From Thermus islandicus DSM 21543 (GTDB taxonomy: Bacteria; Deinococcota; Deinococci; Deinococcales; Thermaceae), in contig NZ_ATXJ01000001.1 in the NCBI RefSeq assembly GCF_000421625.1, positions 372,001 to 436,000 of the forward strand: DNA of 64,000 nucleotides. The letters run 5' to 3'. Position numbers and translations under genes: made by a program. This document shows positions 49,358 through 58,294 of this stretch, in pieces (position 1 is the stretch's first letter; each line of letters starts with the position of its first letter). Below the pieces are notes generated by a model, which saw only the letters and a list, made by a program, of their open reading frames with translations, was not told the DNA's origin and searched no databases.

Positions 49358-50539
49358 CCACAGGTAAAGGAGGGCTAGGGAGAAGAGGGAGAGGGGAAGC
49401 CCGAAGCGGAGGTGCTCCAGGAGGCCCACCCGCACCCCCTCCCGCCCCGCCCCCTCGGCTACGATGAGGTTGGCCACGCTGGCGAGCAGGGTGAGGTTCC
49501 CCGCCAGGGTGCTCCCCCCGGCGAGGAGGAGCCAGCCCCGCTCGTCGTGGACCAAAGGCGCGAGGAGGAGGACGGCCGGCACGTTGGAGACCAGGAGAGA
49601 AAGGCCCGTGGCGGCGAAAAGAAGCCCCAAGGGATTGGCGGCCAGGGGGAGGAGGGCCTCCGCGAGGCCAAGCCTCCTCACCCCCTCCGTCACCACGAAA
49701 AGCCCGCTGAACATCACCAGGAGCTCCCAGTCCACCCTCAAGAAGTAGCGCTCGGAGCGGAGCCTCCGGCTGAGGAGGAGAAGCCCCGCCGCCACTAGGG
49801 CCCCCTGGGCCATGGGGTAGCCGAGGAGGAAGGCCAAAAGAAGCCCCGAGGCCACGAGAAGCCCCTTGCGGAGAAGCGCCCTGTGGAGGCGGTAACGCAA
49901 GGGAGGTAGAGGGGGCAAGGGCCTTAGGGACCGCACCTCGGGGAAGAGGAGGGCGAGGAGTCCCACCTGCAGGGCGAGGCCCAGGAAGGCCACGGGGAAA
50001 AGGGCCCGGAGGAAGTCCAGGTAGCCGATCCCCGAGAGGCTTGCCACCAGGATGTTCTGGGGGTTGCCCGTGGGGGTCATGAGGCTTCCCGTGTTCACCG
50101 CCCCCATGAGGGCGAGGAGGTAGGGCAAAGGGTTCAGGCCCAGGCCTCGGGCGAGGCGGAGGACAAGGGGGGTGAGGAGGAGGGCCATGGTGTCGTTGAG
50201 GAAGAGGGCGGAAAGCCCCCCCGCTCCGAAGGAGAGGAGGACGAGGAGGGAAAAGGGCGTGCGGGCGAAGCGGAGGAGGCCTTGGGCGGCCAGGGGGAAG
50301 AAGCCCGCATAGCCCAGGTGAGCGTTTAAGACCATGACCCCGAAGAGGAAGACGAGAGTGGGGGCGTCCAGGGCCTGCCAGGCCTCCTTCAGGTCCAGTT
50401 CCCCGAGGAGCACAAGGAGGCTCGCCCCCACCAGGGCCACCCCGGCCCGGTTCATCCGGTACCCCGGAAGCCCTCCAAGGGCGAGGCCCAGGTAGGTAAG
50501 GAAGAGGACGAGGAGGCTAAGGGTTTCCCGAAGGACCAT
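49349..50539 (-). CDS. ArsB/NhaD-superfamily ion transporter
   Basis: 396 residues, about 10-12 helices. DAPTLVFLFGVMVLNAHLGYAGFF, LFLNDTMALLLTPLVLRLAR, ALMGAVNTGSLMTPTGNPQNILV and ASVANLIVAEGA match the SLC13/IT superfamily with ArsB-like antiporters; the motif TPTGNPQN is typical. A carboxylate or arsenite/sodium role cannot be decided. Starts 23 bp inside the GNAT gene and shares its transcript. Confidence 0.88.
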   Translation of the reverse strand: MVLRETLSLLVLFLTYLGLALGGLPGYRMNRAGVALVGASLLVLLGELDLKEAWQALDAPTLVFLFGVMVLNAHLGYAGFFPLAAQGLLRFARTPFSLLVLLSFGAGGLSALFLNDTMALLLTPLVLRLARGLGLNPLPYLLALMGAVNTGSLMTPTGNPQNILVASLSGIGYLDFLRALFPVAFLGLALQVGLLALLFPEVRSLRPLPPLPPLRYRLHRALLRKGLLVASGLLLAFLLGYPMAQGALVAAGLLLLSRRLRSERYFLRVDWELLVMFSGLFVVTEGVRRLGLAEALLPLAANPLGLLFAATGLSLLVSNVPAVLLLAPLVHDERGWLLLAGGSTLAGNLTLLASVANLIVAEGAGREGVRVGLLEHLRFGLPLSLFSLALLYLWLT

Positions 50540-51107
50540 AGAGTCTGGCCGTAAGCCTCCCCTTCACCCGGGGCCACTCCTCCTTGAGGATGCTGTAGAA
50601 CACGTCGTCCCGGAAGCTCCCGTCGGGAAGCCTGCGGTGCCTTCGCAACACCCCTTCCCGTACCGCTCCTAGGGCCTCCAGGGCCTTTTGGCTCCGCTCG
50701 TTTCTCAGGTCCACCTTGAACTGGACCCGTTCCGCCTCGAGGACCTCAAAGGCGTGGCGGAGGAGGAGGTACTTGGCCTCCTTGTTGGCCGGGCTTCCCC
50801 AGTAGGGCTTAAAAACCATGGTGCCGATCTCCAGCCTCCCGTGCTCGGGCTCGGGGGCGATCACGGAGATCCGCCCGGCCACCGCTTCCCCTAGGAGGAT
50901 GGCCCAGTTCACCCGGCCGGGCTCCGCGAGGAGCCCCTCCAGGTGGGCCCGTAGGGCCTCTTCCAGGGGCTCTCCGGCCCTGGGGGCGCGGCTTAGGAAG
51001 CGGTAGACCTCGGGGTCAAAGTGGCGGAGGAAGTGGGGAAGGTGGGCGAGGCCAAGGGGCTCCAGGCGCACGTAGCGCCCGGTGAGGACCTCGGGGAAGG
51101 TCCACAT
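50517..51107 (-). CDS. GNAT acetyltransferase (RimJ/RimL type)
   Basis: 196 residues. GRYVRLEPLGLAHLPHFLRHF, AVAGRISVIAPEPEHGRLEIGTMVFKPYWGSPANKEAKYLLLRHAFE and RVQFKVDLRNERSQKALEALGAVREGVLRRH are the usual RimL-like strand/helix elements; the acetyl-CoA loop is in SPANKEAKYL. Substrate unknown; may be an N-terminal or small-molecule acetyltransferase. Leaderless: GATAAT ends 6 bases before the ATG. It shares a 20-bp divergent promoter with the M28 peptidase. Confidence 0.92.
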   Translation of the reverse strand: MWTFPEVLTGRYVRLEPLGLAHLPHFLRHFDPEVYRFLSRAPRAGEPLEEALRAHLEGLLAEPGRVNWAILLGEAVAGRISVIAPEPEHGRLEIGTMVFKPYWGSPANKEAKYLLLRHAFEVLEAERVQFKVDLRNERSQKALEALGAVREGVLRRHRRLPDGSFRDDVFYSILKEEWPRVKGRLTARLYGPSGNP

Positions 51108-51113
51108 GGCACC

Positions 51114-51121
51114 ATTATCCT
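51114..51121. promoter_or_regulatory. Overlapping divergent -10 boxes of GNAT and M28 genes
   Basis: Minus strand GATAAT (51114-51119) lies 6 bases before ATG 51107. Plus strand TATCCT (51116-51121) lies 6 bases before GTG 51128. They share 4 bp in a 20-bp gap. Confidence 0.55.
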
Positions 51122-51127
51122 GGAAGG

Positions 51128-52201
51128 GTGGACCCCCTGGAAGAGGTTTTGGCCCTCCTCAAGCTGCCCCACCGGGGAAGCGCCACCCCCCTCGAGGCCG
51201 AGGCCTTCCGCAGGCTCCGGGCCTTCCTGGAGGCGAGAGGAGTGAGGCCCCTGGAGATCCCCTTCCGAGGCGTGCCAAGCTACGGTCCCGAGCTTCTCGC
51301 CCTTAGCCTCCTCCTAGGCCTCGGCTTCCTCTCCCCCCTCTTGCCCCTGGCGGGGGCCATAGGCTTCTACCTCTACTTCACGGGCAGGCGGCCCTGGGGG
51401 CGGCTCCTGGACCGCCACCCCTCGCGAAGCCTCCTCGCCTGGAAGGGGGAGGGGGAAAGGGCCCTCGTCCTCATGGCCCACGTGGACACGGCCAAGACCC
51501 ACTTCCTCTACCACCCGAGGCGGGTCAGGGGCTTCCGGCGGGCCTTCCTCCTGAACGCCCTCCTCGCCTTTCTCTCCCCCCTCCTCGCCCTCACCCCCCT
51601 GAAGTGGCCCCTAAGCCTCTACTTCCTCCTCCAGGCCGCCCTCCTTCTCCACCGGGAGCTTTCCGCCCCCTACGTGGAGGGAGGGAACGACAACGCAAGC
51701 GGCGTGGCCGTGGCCACGGCTCTCTTCCTGGAAACCGTCCCCCCGCCTGGCTTCCGGCTCGGCCTTGCCCTCACGGGATGCGAGGAGGTGGGGGCTCTGG
51801 GGGCCAAGGCCCTCCTTCCCCACCTGCCCCAGGGGACGCTTGTTCTTAACCTGGACAACGTGGGCCGGGGGGAGCTCTTCTACGCCGAGGGGGAGGGGAT
51901 GCTCGGCTACGTCCCCTATCGGGGGCCCCTCCTCGAGGCCGCCCGCAGGACCCCCGGGGCGCGGCCCCTGCGCTACCGCCTGGCCTACTTTGACGCCCTG
52001 CCCCTAGCGCAAAAGGGCTTCCCCACCCTCACCCTCGTCCGCCTGGAGGGAGGCGTCCCCCCGGACTGGCACTGGCCCACGGACACTTTCGCCCGTCTGG
52101 ACCCCCGGGCCCTTGCGGCAACCCTGGGCTACGGCCGGGCCCTGCTTGCCGCCCTTTTTGCAAGCCCGGGAGGGGCCCGCCCTCCCGTTGTGGTACCTTG
52201 A
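51128..52201 (+). CDS. M28-family metallopeptidase
   Basis: 357 residues. Zinc-site features: LMAHVDTAK, EGGNDNASGVAV, TGCEEVGALGAKALL, NLDNVGRG and WHWPTDTFARLD. The N-terminal 120 residues hold two hydrophobic stretches (SLLLGLGFLSPLLPLAGAIGFYLYF; AFLLNALLAFLSPLLALTPL), so it may be membrane-associated. Aminopeptidase of unknown substrate. Leaderless GTG start. Its stop abuts the -10 of mogA. Confidence 0.88.
   Translation: MDPLEEVLALLKLPHRGSATPLEAEAFRRLRAFLEARGVRPLEIPFRGVPSYGPELLALSLLLGLGFLSPLLPLAGAIGFYLYFTGRRPWGRLLDRHPSRSLLAWKGEGERALVLMAHVDTAKTHFLYHPRRVRGFRRAFLLNALLAFLSPLLALTPLKWPLSLYFLLQAALLLHRELSAPYVEGGNDNASGVAVATALFLETVPPPGFRLGLALTGCEEVGALGAKALLPHLPQGTLVLNLDNVGRGELFYAEGEGMLGYVPYRGPLLEAARRTPGARPLRYRLAYFDALPLAQKGFPTLTLVRLEGGVPPDWHWPTDTFARLDPRALAATLGYGRALLAALFASPGGARPPVVVP
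52194..52199 (+). promoter_or_regulatory. -10 box TACCTT of the MogA/MoaB gene
   Basis: TACCTT ends 7 bases before ATG 52207 and overlaps the TGA stop of the peptidase. Confidence 0.45.
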
Positions 52202-52206
52202 GGGCA

Positions 52207-52701
52207 ATGTTCCGCGTGGGCATCCTCACCGTGTCCGACAAGGGCTACCGGGGAGAGCGAGAGGACACCGCCCACCTGGCCCTGCGGGAGGCCCTGAAGG
52301 GGGGGCCCTACGAGGTGGTGGCCTACGAGATCGTTCCCGACGAGCCCCCCATGATCAAGCGGGTGCTCCGGCTCTGGGCCGACCGGGAGGGGCTGGACCT
52401 CATCCTCACCTGCGGGGGGACGGGCCTGGGCCCCCGGGACCGCACCCCCGAGGCCACCCGGGAGGTCCTGGAGCGGGAGGCCCCGGGCCTCCCCGAGCTC
52501 ATGCGCCTCAAGGGCCTGGAGAAGACCCCCATGGCCGCCCTCTCCCGGGGGGTGGCGGGGGTTCGGGGCAAGGCCCTCATCGTCAACCTCCCGGGAAGCC
52601 CTAAGGGCGCCAGGGAGTCCCTGGAAGCCCTCTTGCCCGTCCTGCCCCACGCCCTCTCCCTGGTCACGGGCAAGGCCTGGCCGGAGGGGGCCCATGGATA
52701 G
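52207..52701 (+). CDS. mogA: Molybdopterin adenylyltransferase (MogA/MoaB type)
   Basis: 164 residues from the ATG at 52207 (GAGGG upstream). FRVGILTVSDKGYRG is the MogA/MoaB N-terminus, and LTCGGTGLGPRDRTPEATREV is the nucleotide/pterin motif, with LSRGVAGVRGKALIVNLPGSPKGA. It adenylylates molybdopterin before molybdenum insertion, or is a MoaB-type paralogue. It completes the molybdopterin set with moaC in this window. The aminotransferase overlaps it by 8 bp. Confidence 0.92.
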   Translation: MFRVGILTVSDKGYRGEREDTAHLALREALKGGPYEVVAYEIVPDEPPMIKRVLRLWADREGLDLILTCGGTGLGPRDRTPEATREVLEREAPGLPELMRLKGLEKTPMAALSRGVAGVRGKALIVNLPGSPKGARESLEALLPVLPHALSLVTGKAWPEGAHG

Positions 52702-53827
52702 GGTGCCCGAGCCCTCCGTCTTCCTGGTGGTGGACGAGGCCAAGCGCAAGGCGAGGGAGAAGGGCGTAAGGTTTTTAGACCTCTCCATCGGCTCCACCGA
52801 CCTCCTTCCCCCGAGGGCGCCCTTGGAAGCCCTTCGGGAGGCCCTCGAGGACCCCTCCACCTACGGCTACTGCCTGAAAAGCGGCACCCTTCCCTTCCTG
52901 GAGGCGGCCTGCCGCTGGTACGAGGAAAGGTACGGGGTGCGCCTGGACCCCAGGCGGGAGGCCCTCGCCCTCATCGGGAGCCAGGAGGGCCTCGCCCATC
53001 TCCTCCTTGCCCTCACGGAGCCCCATGACCTCCTCCTCCTTCCCGAGGTGGCCTACCCGAGCTACTTCGGGGCGGCCCGGGTGGCCTCCCTAAGGACCTT
53101 TTTGGTCCCCTTGCGCCAGGACGGCCTCGCCGACCTGAAGGCGGTGCCGGAGGGCGCGTGGCGGGAGGCCAAGGTCCTCCTCCTCAACTACCCCAACAAC
53201 CCCACGGGGGCCGTGGCCGACTGGGCCTACTTTGAGGAGGCCCTGGCCCTCGCCCGGAAGCACGGCCTCTGGCTGGTCCACGACAACCCCTACGTGGACC
53301 AGGTCTATGACGGGGAGGCCCCCTCCCCCCTGGCCCTCCCCGGGGCCAAAGAGCGGGTGGTGGAGCTCTTCTCCCTCTCCAAGAGCTACAACCTGGCGGG
53401 CTTCCGCCTGGGCTTCGCCCTGGGGAGCGAGGAGGCCATCGGGCGCTTGGAGCGGGTTAAGGGGGTCATAGACTTCAACGCGTACGCGGGAATCCTCCGC
53501 ATGGGGGTGGAGGCCCTGAAGACCCCCCGGGAGACCACCCGGGGCTACGCCTGGGTCTACCGGGAACGGGCCTTGGGGATGGCCGAGGCCCTTCGGGGGG
53601 CCCTAAGCCTCCTTCCCCCCAGGGCCACCATGTACCTCTGGGGGAGGCTTCCTGAGGGGGTGGACGACCTGGAGTTCGCCCTAAGCCTCGTGGAACAGGG
53701 GGTGGCCCTCGCCCCTGGGCGGGGGTTCGGGCCCGGGGGGAGAGGGTTTGTCCGCATCGCCCTGGTGCGGCCTTTGGAGGAGCTCCTCGAGGCCGCCCGG
53801 GTCCTGCGGGCGGCCCTCACCCCGTGA
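52694..53827 (+). CDS. PLP-dependent class I/II aminotransferase
   Basis: 377 residues. PLP Lys in LFSLSKSYNLAGFRLGFALGSEEAI; the LNYPNNPTGAVADWAYFEEAL block precedes it, and YVDQVYDG lies in the Asp/Tyr region; the substrate-binding Arg is in RGFVRIALVRPLEE. Most like LL-diaminopimelate/alanine-type aminotransferases; the substrate is not fixed. Starts 8 bp inside mogA. Confidence 0.88.
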   Translation: MDRVPEPSVFLVVDEAKRKAREKGVRFLDLSIGSTDLLPPRAPLEALREALEDPSTYGYCLKSGTLPFLEAACRWYEERYGVRLDPRREALALIGSQEGLAHLLLALTEPHDLLLLPEVAYPSYFGAARVASLRTFLVPLRQDGLADLKAVPEGAWREAKVLLLNYPNNPTGAVADWAYFEEALALARKHGLWLVHDNPYVDQVYDGEAPSPLALPGAKERVVELFSLSKSYNLAGFRLGFALGSEEAIGRLERVKGVIDFNAYAGILRMGVEALKTPRETTRGYAWVYRERALGMAEALRGALSLLPPRATMYLWGRLPEGVDDLEFALSLVEQGVALAPGRGFGPGGRGFVRIALVRPLEELLEAARVLRAALTP

Positions 53828-53927
53828 AGAGGCTCTAGAGGGGGTAGCCCCGTCCCTTAGCGGTGCGTCGGGCGGGTGTAGCCCCTGGGGTGGCCCTTCC
53901 TTAGGCGGAGCCGGGCCGGACCTCCTG

Positions 53928-53933
53928 TAGCCT
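53928..53933 (+). promoter_or_regulatory. -10 box TAGCCT of the mini-CorA gene
   Basis: TAGCCT ends 5 bases before the GTG at 53939; an ATG at 53969 is an alternative start. Between 53828 and 53927 nothing else is visible. Confidence 0.4.
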
Positions 53934-53938
53934 GGGGC

Positions 53939-54409
53939 GTGAGGGCCGGGCGAAGGCCCCTATCCGCCATGGTGCGCGCCAAGCGCCTCTCGGACGGTAC
54001 CCCCACGGAACCCCTCCCCACGGGGGTCTGGGTGGACGTGGAGGCCCCCACCCCCGAGGAGCTCGCCCGCCTCCAGGAGCGCTACCCCCTCAATCCCCTG
54101 GCCCTGGAGGACGCCCGGGAGAAGGGCCATTGGAGCCGGTTTGAGGCCTATCCCGAGCACCTTTTCCTGATCCTCGTGCTGGAGGTGCACCCTTCCGCGC
54201 AGGGCAACCGCCTCAACCGGGTGGTCCAGGCCCTCACCGTCATCTCCGTGCTCTTCCTGCCCATGAGCCTTTGGGCCGGCATCTACGGCACAAACTTTGA
54301 CACCTTTACCGAGTACCACTGGCCCCTGGGGCGGGTCTACTTCTGGGGAGGCCTCGCCCTCATCGGGGGAAGCCTGGCCTGGTGGATGAAGCGCCGGGGG
54401 TGGTGGTAG
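53939..54409 (+). CDS. Shortened CorA-family magnesium channel (internal deletion)
   Basis: 156 residues; full CorA is about 310-350. The first 85 residues hold the start of the CorA cytoplasmic domain (VWVDVEAPTPEELARLQ, NPLALEDAREKGHWSRFEAYPEHLFLILVLEV). Then the frame jumps straight to SAQGNRLNRVVQALTVISVLFLP, the end of the long stalk helix and the first membrane helix, and YGTNFDTF then FWGGLALIGGSLAWWMKRRGWW (second helix). The central coiled domain of about 160 residues is missing without a frameshift. The canonical GMNF loop reads GTNF. It keeps an open frame, so it may be expressed. Confidence 0.85.
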   Translation: MRAGRRPLSAMVRAKRLSDGTPTEPLPTGVWVDVEAPTPEELARLQERYPLNPLALEDAREKGHWSRFEAYPEHLFLILVLEVHPSAQGNRLNRVVQALTVISVLFLPMSLWAGIYGTNFDTFTEYHWPLGRVYFWGGLALIGGSLAWWMKRRGWW

Positions 54410-54415
54410 CCCGCC

Positions 54416-55660
54416 TCACTGCCACCTCGCCTCGGGGGGAAGCCCTCTAAGCCTCCGCAGGACCTCCCCCACCAGGTAGAGGCTTCCCGCCACCACCACG
54501 CGGTCCGCAAGCCCGAAGGCCCGCTCCAGGGCCCGCATGGGGTCCTCCTCCACCCAGGCCCCGGGGAAGAGGGGGAGGAGGGCCTGGGGCTCCTGGGCGC
54601 GGGGGGAGGCGTAGCGGGTGAGCACCACGGGGCCGAGGCCCCGTAGGGCCTCGGCCATGCCTTGGTGGTCCTTCTCCCGGCTGAAGCCGAGGACCAAGGC
54701 GGCGGGCAGGAGGCCGTGGAAGCGTAAGGCCTCCCGGAGGGCGAGGGCGCCTTCTGGGTTGTGGGCCCCGTCCAGGAGAAGCTCCTTACCGCCCAAGGGG
54801 AGGCGCTGGAGCCGCCCCGGGTTTTCCGCCCGGGCCACGCCCCGGGCCACCGCCTCCCAGCCCGCCCCGAGGAGGCGGCCCGAAAGGGCGGCCAGGGCCA
54901 GATTTTCCGCCTGGTGGGGGCCGAGGAGGGAGGCATTGAGCCTGAGGGCCTCCCCGGTCCTCTCCAGGCGCAGGGTGAAGGCGAGGCCCCCCGCCAAGGC
55001 CTCCACCCCCTCTACCTGAAAGTCCTCCCCCAGAACCCAAAGGGGCGTCTCCCGGGCCCTGGCCTCCGCCTTTAGGGTCCAAAGCCCCTCCCCCCGGGCG
55101 GCGGTGAGGGCGGGGACGCCCTTTCGCAGGATCCCCGCCTTCTCCCGGGCCACATCTTGGAGGGTGGGGCCCAGGACCTCGAGGTGGTCGTGCCCCACGT
55201 TGGTCACCACGGAGAGCGCGGGCTCGGCGGCGTTGGTGGCGTCCAGCCGCCCCCCCATCCCCACCTCCAAGACGGCGAACTCCACCCCCTCCCGGGCGAA
55301 GTGGAGGAGGGCAAGGGCGGTGGCGATCTCAAAGAAGCTCGCCCCCAAGGCCTCCGCGTGGGGGCGTACCTCCTCCAGGAGGGCGAGGAGGCTTCCCTCG
55401 GGAATGGGCTTTCCCAGGACCTGGATGCGCTCGGAGAAGTCCACCAGGTGGGGGCTGGTGTAGAGGCCCACCTTGAGCCCTGCCTCCTCCAGGATGGCGG
55501 CCAAGGCCCGGGCGGTGCTTCCCTTGCCGTTCGTCCCCCCTATGAGGGCCACGGGGTAGGCGGCCTCCGGGTTGCCCAGGCGGGCGAGGAGGCCTCGGAT
55601 GCGCTCCAGGCCGGGGGCGAACATCCCCTGGCGGGCGAAAAGCCAGGAGAGGGGGTTCAT
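54416..55660 (-). CDS. folC: Folylpolyglutamate synthase/dihydrofolate synthase
   Basis: 414 residues. MurE/FolC-type ligase: ALIGGTNGKGSTARALAAIL (P-loop), YTSPHLVDFSERI, EVGMGGRLDATNAAEPALSVVTNVGHDHLEVLGPTL, REKAGILRKGVPA and LLLDGAHNPEGALALREAL. It adds glutamates to folates. It follows fur with 0 intervening bases (TAG then ATG), so the two are co-transcribed; folP-folB are elsewhere. Confidence 0.95.
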   Translation of the reverse strand: MNPLSWLFARQGMFAPGLERIRGLLARLGNPEAAYPVALIGGTNGKGSTARALAAILEEAGLKVGLYTSPHLVDFSERIQVLGKPIPEGSLLALLEEVRPHAEALGASFFEIATALALLHFAREGVEFAVLEVGMGGRLDATNAAEPALSVVTNVGHDHLEVLGPTLQDVAREKAGILRKGVPALTAARGEGLWTLKAEARARETPLWVLGEDFQVEGVEALAGGLAFTLRLERTGEALRLNASLLGPHQAENLALAALSGRLLGAGWEAVARGVARAENPGRLQRLPLGGKELLLDGAHNPEGALALREALRFHGLLPAALVLGFSREKDHQGMAEALRGLGPVVLTRYASPRAQEPQALLPLFPGAWVEEDPMRALERAFGLADRVVVAGSLYLVGEVLRRLRGLPPEARWQ

Positions 55661-56056
55661 CTAGCCCTTGAGGGCGGCCTTGCACCGGGGGCAGAGGCCC
55701 CGGTAGGTGACCTCCACGCTCCGGACCTCCAGCTCAGGGTGGGCCTGCTGGGCCGGGGTCATCAGGTCGGGCAGGGTGGGCTCCAGGTCCACGATGGCCC
55801 CACACCCCTCGCAGATGAGGTGCAGGTGGGGGTGGAGGTGGGCGTCGTACCGGGTGGCCTCCCCCGCCCGGGTGATGGGGACCAGGTGGCCTTCGGCCAC
55901 CAGGGCCTCCAGGGTCCGGTAGACGGTGGCCAGGCTCACCCGGGGCACCAGCTTGCGCACCTCCTGGTAGATCCAGGCGGCGTCGGGGTGGTGATGGGCC
56001 CGTTGCACCACCTCGAGGACGGCCTTACGCTGGCGGGTCAAGCGCTTCAGCGCCAT
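55661..56056 (-). CDS. Fur-family metal-dependent regulator
   Basis: 131 residues from the ATG at 56056. N-terminal winged helix (TRQRKAVLEVVQRAHHHPDAAWIYQEV; LATVYRTLEALVAEGHL), then YDAHLHPHLHLICEGCGAIVDL and a CPRCKAAL end give two Cys-x2-Cys pairs as in PerR/Zur-type proteins with a structural zinc. The DNA-reading helix is the TVYRTLEAL block. TATAGT ends 7 bases before the ATG, leaderless. It heads the operon with folC. Which metal it senses is unknown. Confidence 0.92.
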   Translation of the reverse strand: MALKRLTRQRKAVLEVVQRAHHHPDAAWIYQEVRKLVPRVSLATVYRTLEALVAEGHLVPITRAGEATRYDAHLHPHLHLICEGCGAIVDLEPTLPDLMTPAQQAHPELEVRSVEVTYRGLCPRCKAALKG

Positions 56057-56063
56057 CGCCCCC

Positions 56064-56069
56064 ACTATA
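56064..56069 (-). promoter_or_regulatory. -10 box TATAGT of fur-folC
   Basis: Minus-strand TATAGT ends 7 bases before ATG 56056. Confidence 0.6.
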
Positions 56070-56098
56070 CCCCAAACCGGGGGGAATCTCCAGTTAGG

Positions 56099-57004
56099 CT
56101 ATCGGATTTGCCCCAAAAGCTCCCGTCCCCCTTGCTCCAGGATGTCCTGGGCGAGCTCCAGACCCAACTCCTCGGCTTCTGAGGCCTCGCCCTCAATCTC
56201 GGCCCGGATGAAGCTCTTGCCGTCGGGGGAGAAGAGGGCCCCTTCCAGGAAGAGGGTGCCGTCTTCCTCCACCTGGGCCAGGGCCCCCACCGGGGCCAGG
56301 CACCCCGCCCCCAGGCCCCTCAGAAAGGCCCGCTCCGCCCGCACCCGGTCGTAGGAGGGGTGGTGGTGCAAGGCGTAGCAGAGCTCCTCCGCCAGGTCGT
56401 CCCCCTGGCGCACCTCCAGGGCCAGGGCGCCCTGCCCGGGGGCGGGGAGCATGACCTCGGGCTCCAGGAACTGGTCTATGCGGTTCCTGAGGTCCAGCCG
56501 GATGAGCCCTGCCGCCGCCAGGACGATGCCGTCGTACTCCCCGTTGCCCAGGGCGGCGAGGCGGGTGTCCACGTTGCCCCGGAGGTCCTTGACCACGAGG
56601 TCCGGCCGGTAGGCGAGGATCTGCGCCTTGCGCCGGACCGAGCTCGTCCCCACCACCCCCCCGGGGGGGAGGTCCTCGAGGCGCTTATAGGCCTTGCCCA
56701 AGAAGGCGTCCCGGGGGTCCTGGCGCCGGGGGATGGCGGCGATCTTAAGCCCCGGGGGCTCCTCCGTGGGCAGGTCCTTGAGGGAGTGGACGGCGATGTC
56801 AATCTCCCGGGAGAGCAGGGCCTCCTGGAGCTCTTTGACGAAGATGGCCTGCTCCCTAGGGCTTGCCCCCTGGTCCCCCCGGGTCCTCACCGTCTTCACC
56901 TTGAACTCCGCCTCCGGCCAGCTCTCCTTAAGGCGCTCCACCACGAAGCGGGTCTGGGCCAGGGCCAGGGTGCTGCCCCGGGTTCCCACCACGATGACGC
57001 GCAT
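56099..57004 (-). CDS. hemC: Porphobilinogen deaminase
   Basis: 301 residues, normal size. It joins four porphobilinogens to hydroxymethylbilane in heme and cobalamin synthesis. [59 protein letters not shown] and GAGCLAPVG with the Cys holding the dipyrromethane cofactor are all present. TAGTAT lies 8 bases before the ATG. It stands upstream of fur-folC on the same strand. Confidence 0.97.
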   Translation of the reverse strand: MRVIVVGTRGSTLALAQTRFVVERLKESWPEAEFKVKTVRTRGDQGASPREQAIFVKELQEALLSREIDIAVHSLKDLPTEEPPGLKIAAIPRRQDPRDAFLGKAYKRLEDLPPGGVVGTSSVRRKAQILAYRPDLVVKDLRGNVDTRLAALGNGEYDGIVLAAAGLIRLDLRNRIDQFLEPEVMLPAPGQGALALEVRQGDDLAEELCYALHHHPSYDRVRAERAFLRGLGAGCLAPVGALAQVEEDGTLFLEGALFSPDGKSFIRAEIEGEASEAEELGLELAQDILEQGGRELLGQIR

Positions 57005-57037
57005 ACTTTCCCATACTACACGAGGAGCCCGGAAGGC

Positions 57038-58285
57038 CTATTCCAGGGCCAGGCCCACGGGGTCCTCGAGGAGCCCCGCCAGGTGGCGGCAGAAGCGGGC
57101 GGCCTCCGCCCCGTCTATGAGCCGGTGGTCGTAGGTGAGGCCGAAGGGCATGAGGAGGCGGGGCACGAAGGCCTCCTTCTCCGCGTCCCATACGGGCTTC
57201 ACCTGGGAGCGGGACACCCCGAGGATGGCCACCTCGGGCCAGTTGACGATAGGGGTGAAGCCCACGCCCCCGATCCCCCCCAGGTTGGAGAGGCTGAAGG
57301 TGCCCCCCTGCATCTCCTCGGGGGTGAGCTTCCTCTCCCGGGCCCTCTCGGACAGGGCCTGGAGCTCCCTGGCCAGGGCGAGGACCCCCTTCTTGTCCAC
57401 GTCCCGGATCACCGGCACCAGGAGGCCGTGGGGGGTGTCCACCGCCACCCCGATGTGCACGTAGTCCTTGTAGATGACCTCCTGCCTTTCCGGGTCAAGG
57501 GAGGCGTTGAACTTGGGGTAGGCCCTCAGGGTGAGGGCCAGGGCCTTGAGGAGGAAGGCGGTGAGGGTGAGGCGGAAGCCCCGTTCCTCGGCCTTCTTGG
57601 CGTAGCGCTTGCGCAAGGCCTCCAGCTCGGTGATGTCCGCCTCGTCAAAGTGGGTCACCATGGGCACCTGGGCCCAGGCCTGGGCCATGGCCCTCGAGGT
57701 GGCCTTGCGCACCCCGCTCATGGGCTCACGGCGCACCGGCCCCCACTGGCCGAAGTCGGGGAGCCTGGGCGCAGGGGGCAGAGGCTCGGAGGGGCGCGGG
57801 GTCTCCAGAAGCCCCGCTGCCCGCCGCACATCCTCTTCGGTGATCCGCCCCGCGAGCCCCGTGCCCTGCACCTTCAGGATGTCCACCCCGAGCTCCCGGG
57901 CAAGCCGCCTTACCGAAGGGGCGGCGGGGACGAGGCGGCGCTCCCCGGGTTCCGGAGCGGGCGGGGAAGCCGCCGCTACCGGAGGGGGCTCGGCGGGAGA
58001 AGCCCCCCGGGAAGAGGCCTGGTCCTCCTTGGCCTTGGGCGGGGCCTCCGCATCTACCGCGGCCAGCTCCAGGAAGGGCTGGCCCGGCCTTACCTCCTCG
58101 CCCACCCTGACCAGGACCCGCTTCACCACCCCGCCCACCTCCGCGGGCACCTCCATCACCGCCTTGTCCGTTTCCAGCTCCAAGAGGGGCTGGCCCGGGG
58201 CCACAGGGTCCCCCTCCTTCACCAGGACCCCCACCACCGTGGCCTGCGTGACGTTATCCCCCAGTTCGGGAAGCCTAAGCTCCAT
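57038..58285 (-). CDS. aceF: Dihydrolipoamide acetyltransferase (PDH E2)
   Basis: 415 residues. Lipoyl domain with ELETDKAVMEVPAEVGG (lipoylated Lys), then a proline/alanine linker, peripheral-subunit-binding domain (APSVRRLARELGVDILKVQGTGLAGRITEEDV), and the catalytic core ending FGLTYDHRLIDGAEAARF with the HxxxDG motif. E2 of the pyruvate dehydrogenase complex. One lipoyl domain only. It follows aceE by 9 bases. Confidence 0.95.
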   Translation of the reverse strand: MELRLPELGDNVTQATVVGVLVKEGDPVAPGQPLLELETDKAVMEVPAEVGGVVKRVLVRVGEEVRPGQPFLELAAVDAEAPPKAKEDQASSRGASPAEPPPVAAASPPAPEPGERRLVPAAPSVRRLARELGVDILKVQGTGLAGRITEEDVRRAAGLLETPRPSEPLPPAPRLPDFGQWGPVRREPMSGVRKATSRAMAQAWAQVPMVTHFDEADITELEALRKRYAKKAEERGFRLTLTAFLLKALALTLRAYPKFNASLDPERQEVIYKDYVHIGVAVDTPHGLLVPVIRDVDKKGVLALARELQALSERARERKLTPEEMQGGTFSLSNLGGIGGVGFTPIVNWPEVAILGVSRSQVKPVWDAEKEAFVPRLLMPFGLTYDHRLIDGAEAARFCRHLAGLLEDPVGLALE

Positions 58286-58294
58286 GCTCCCTCC

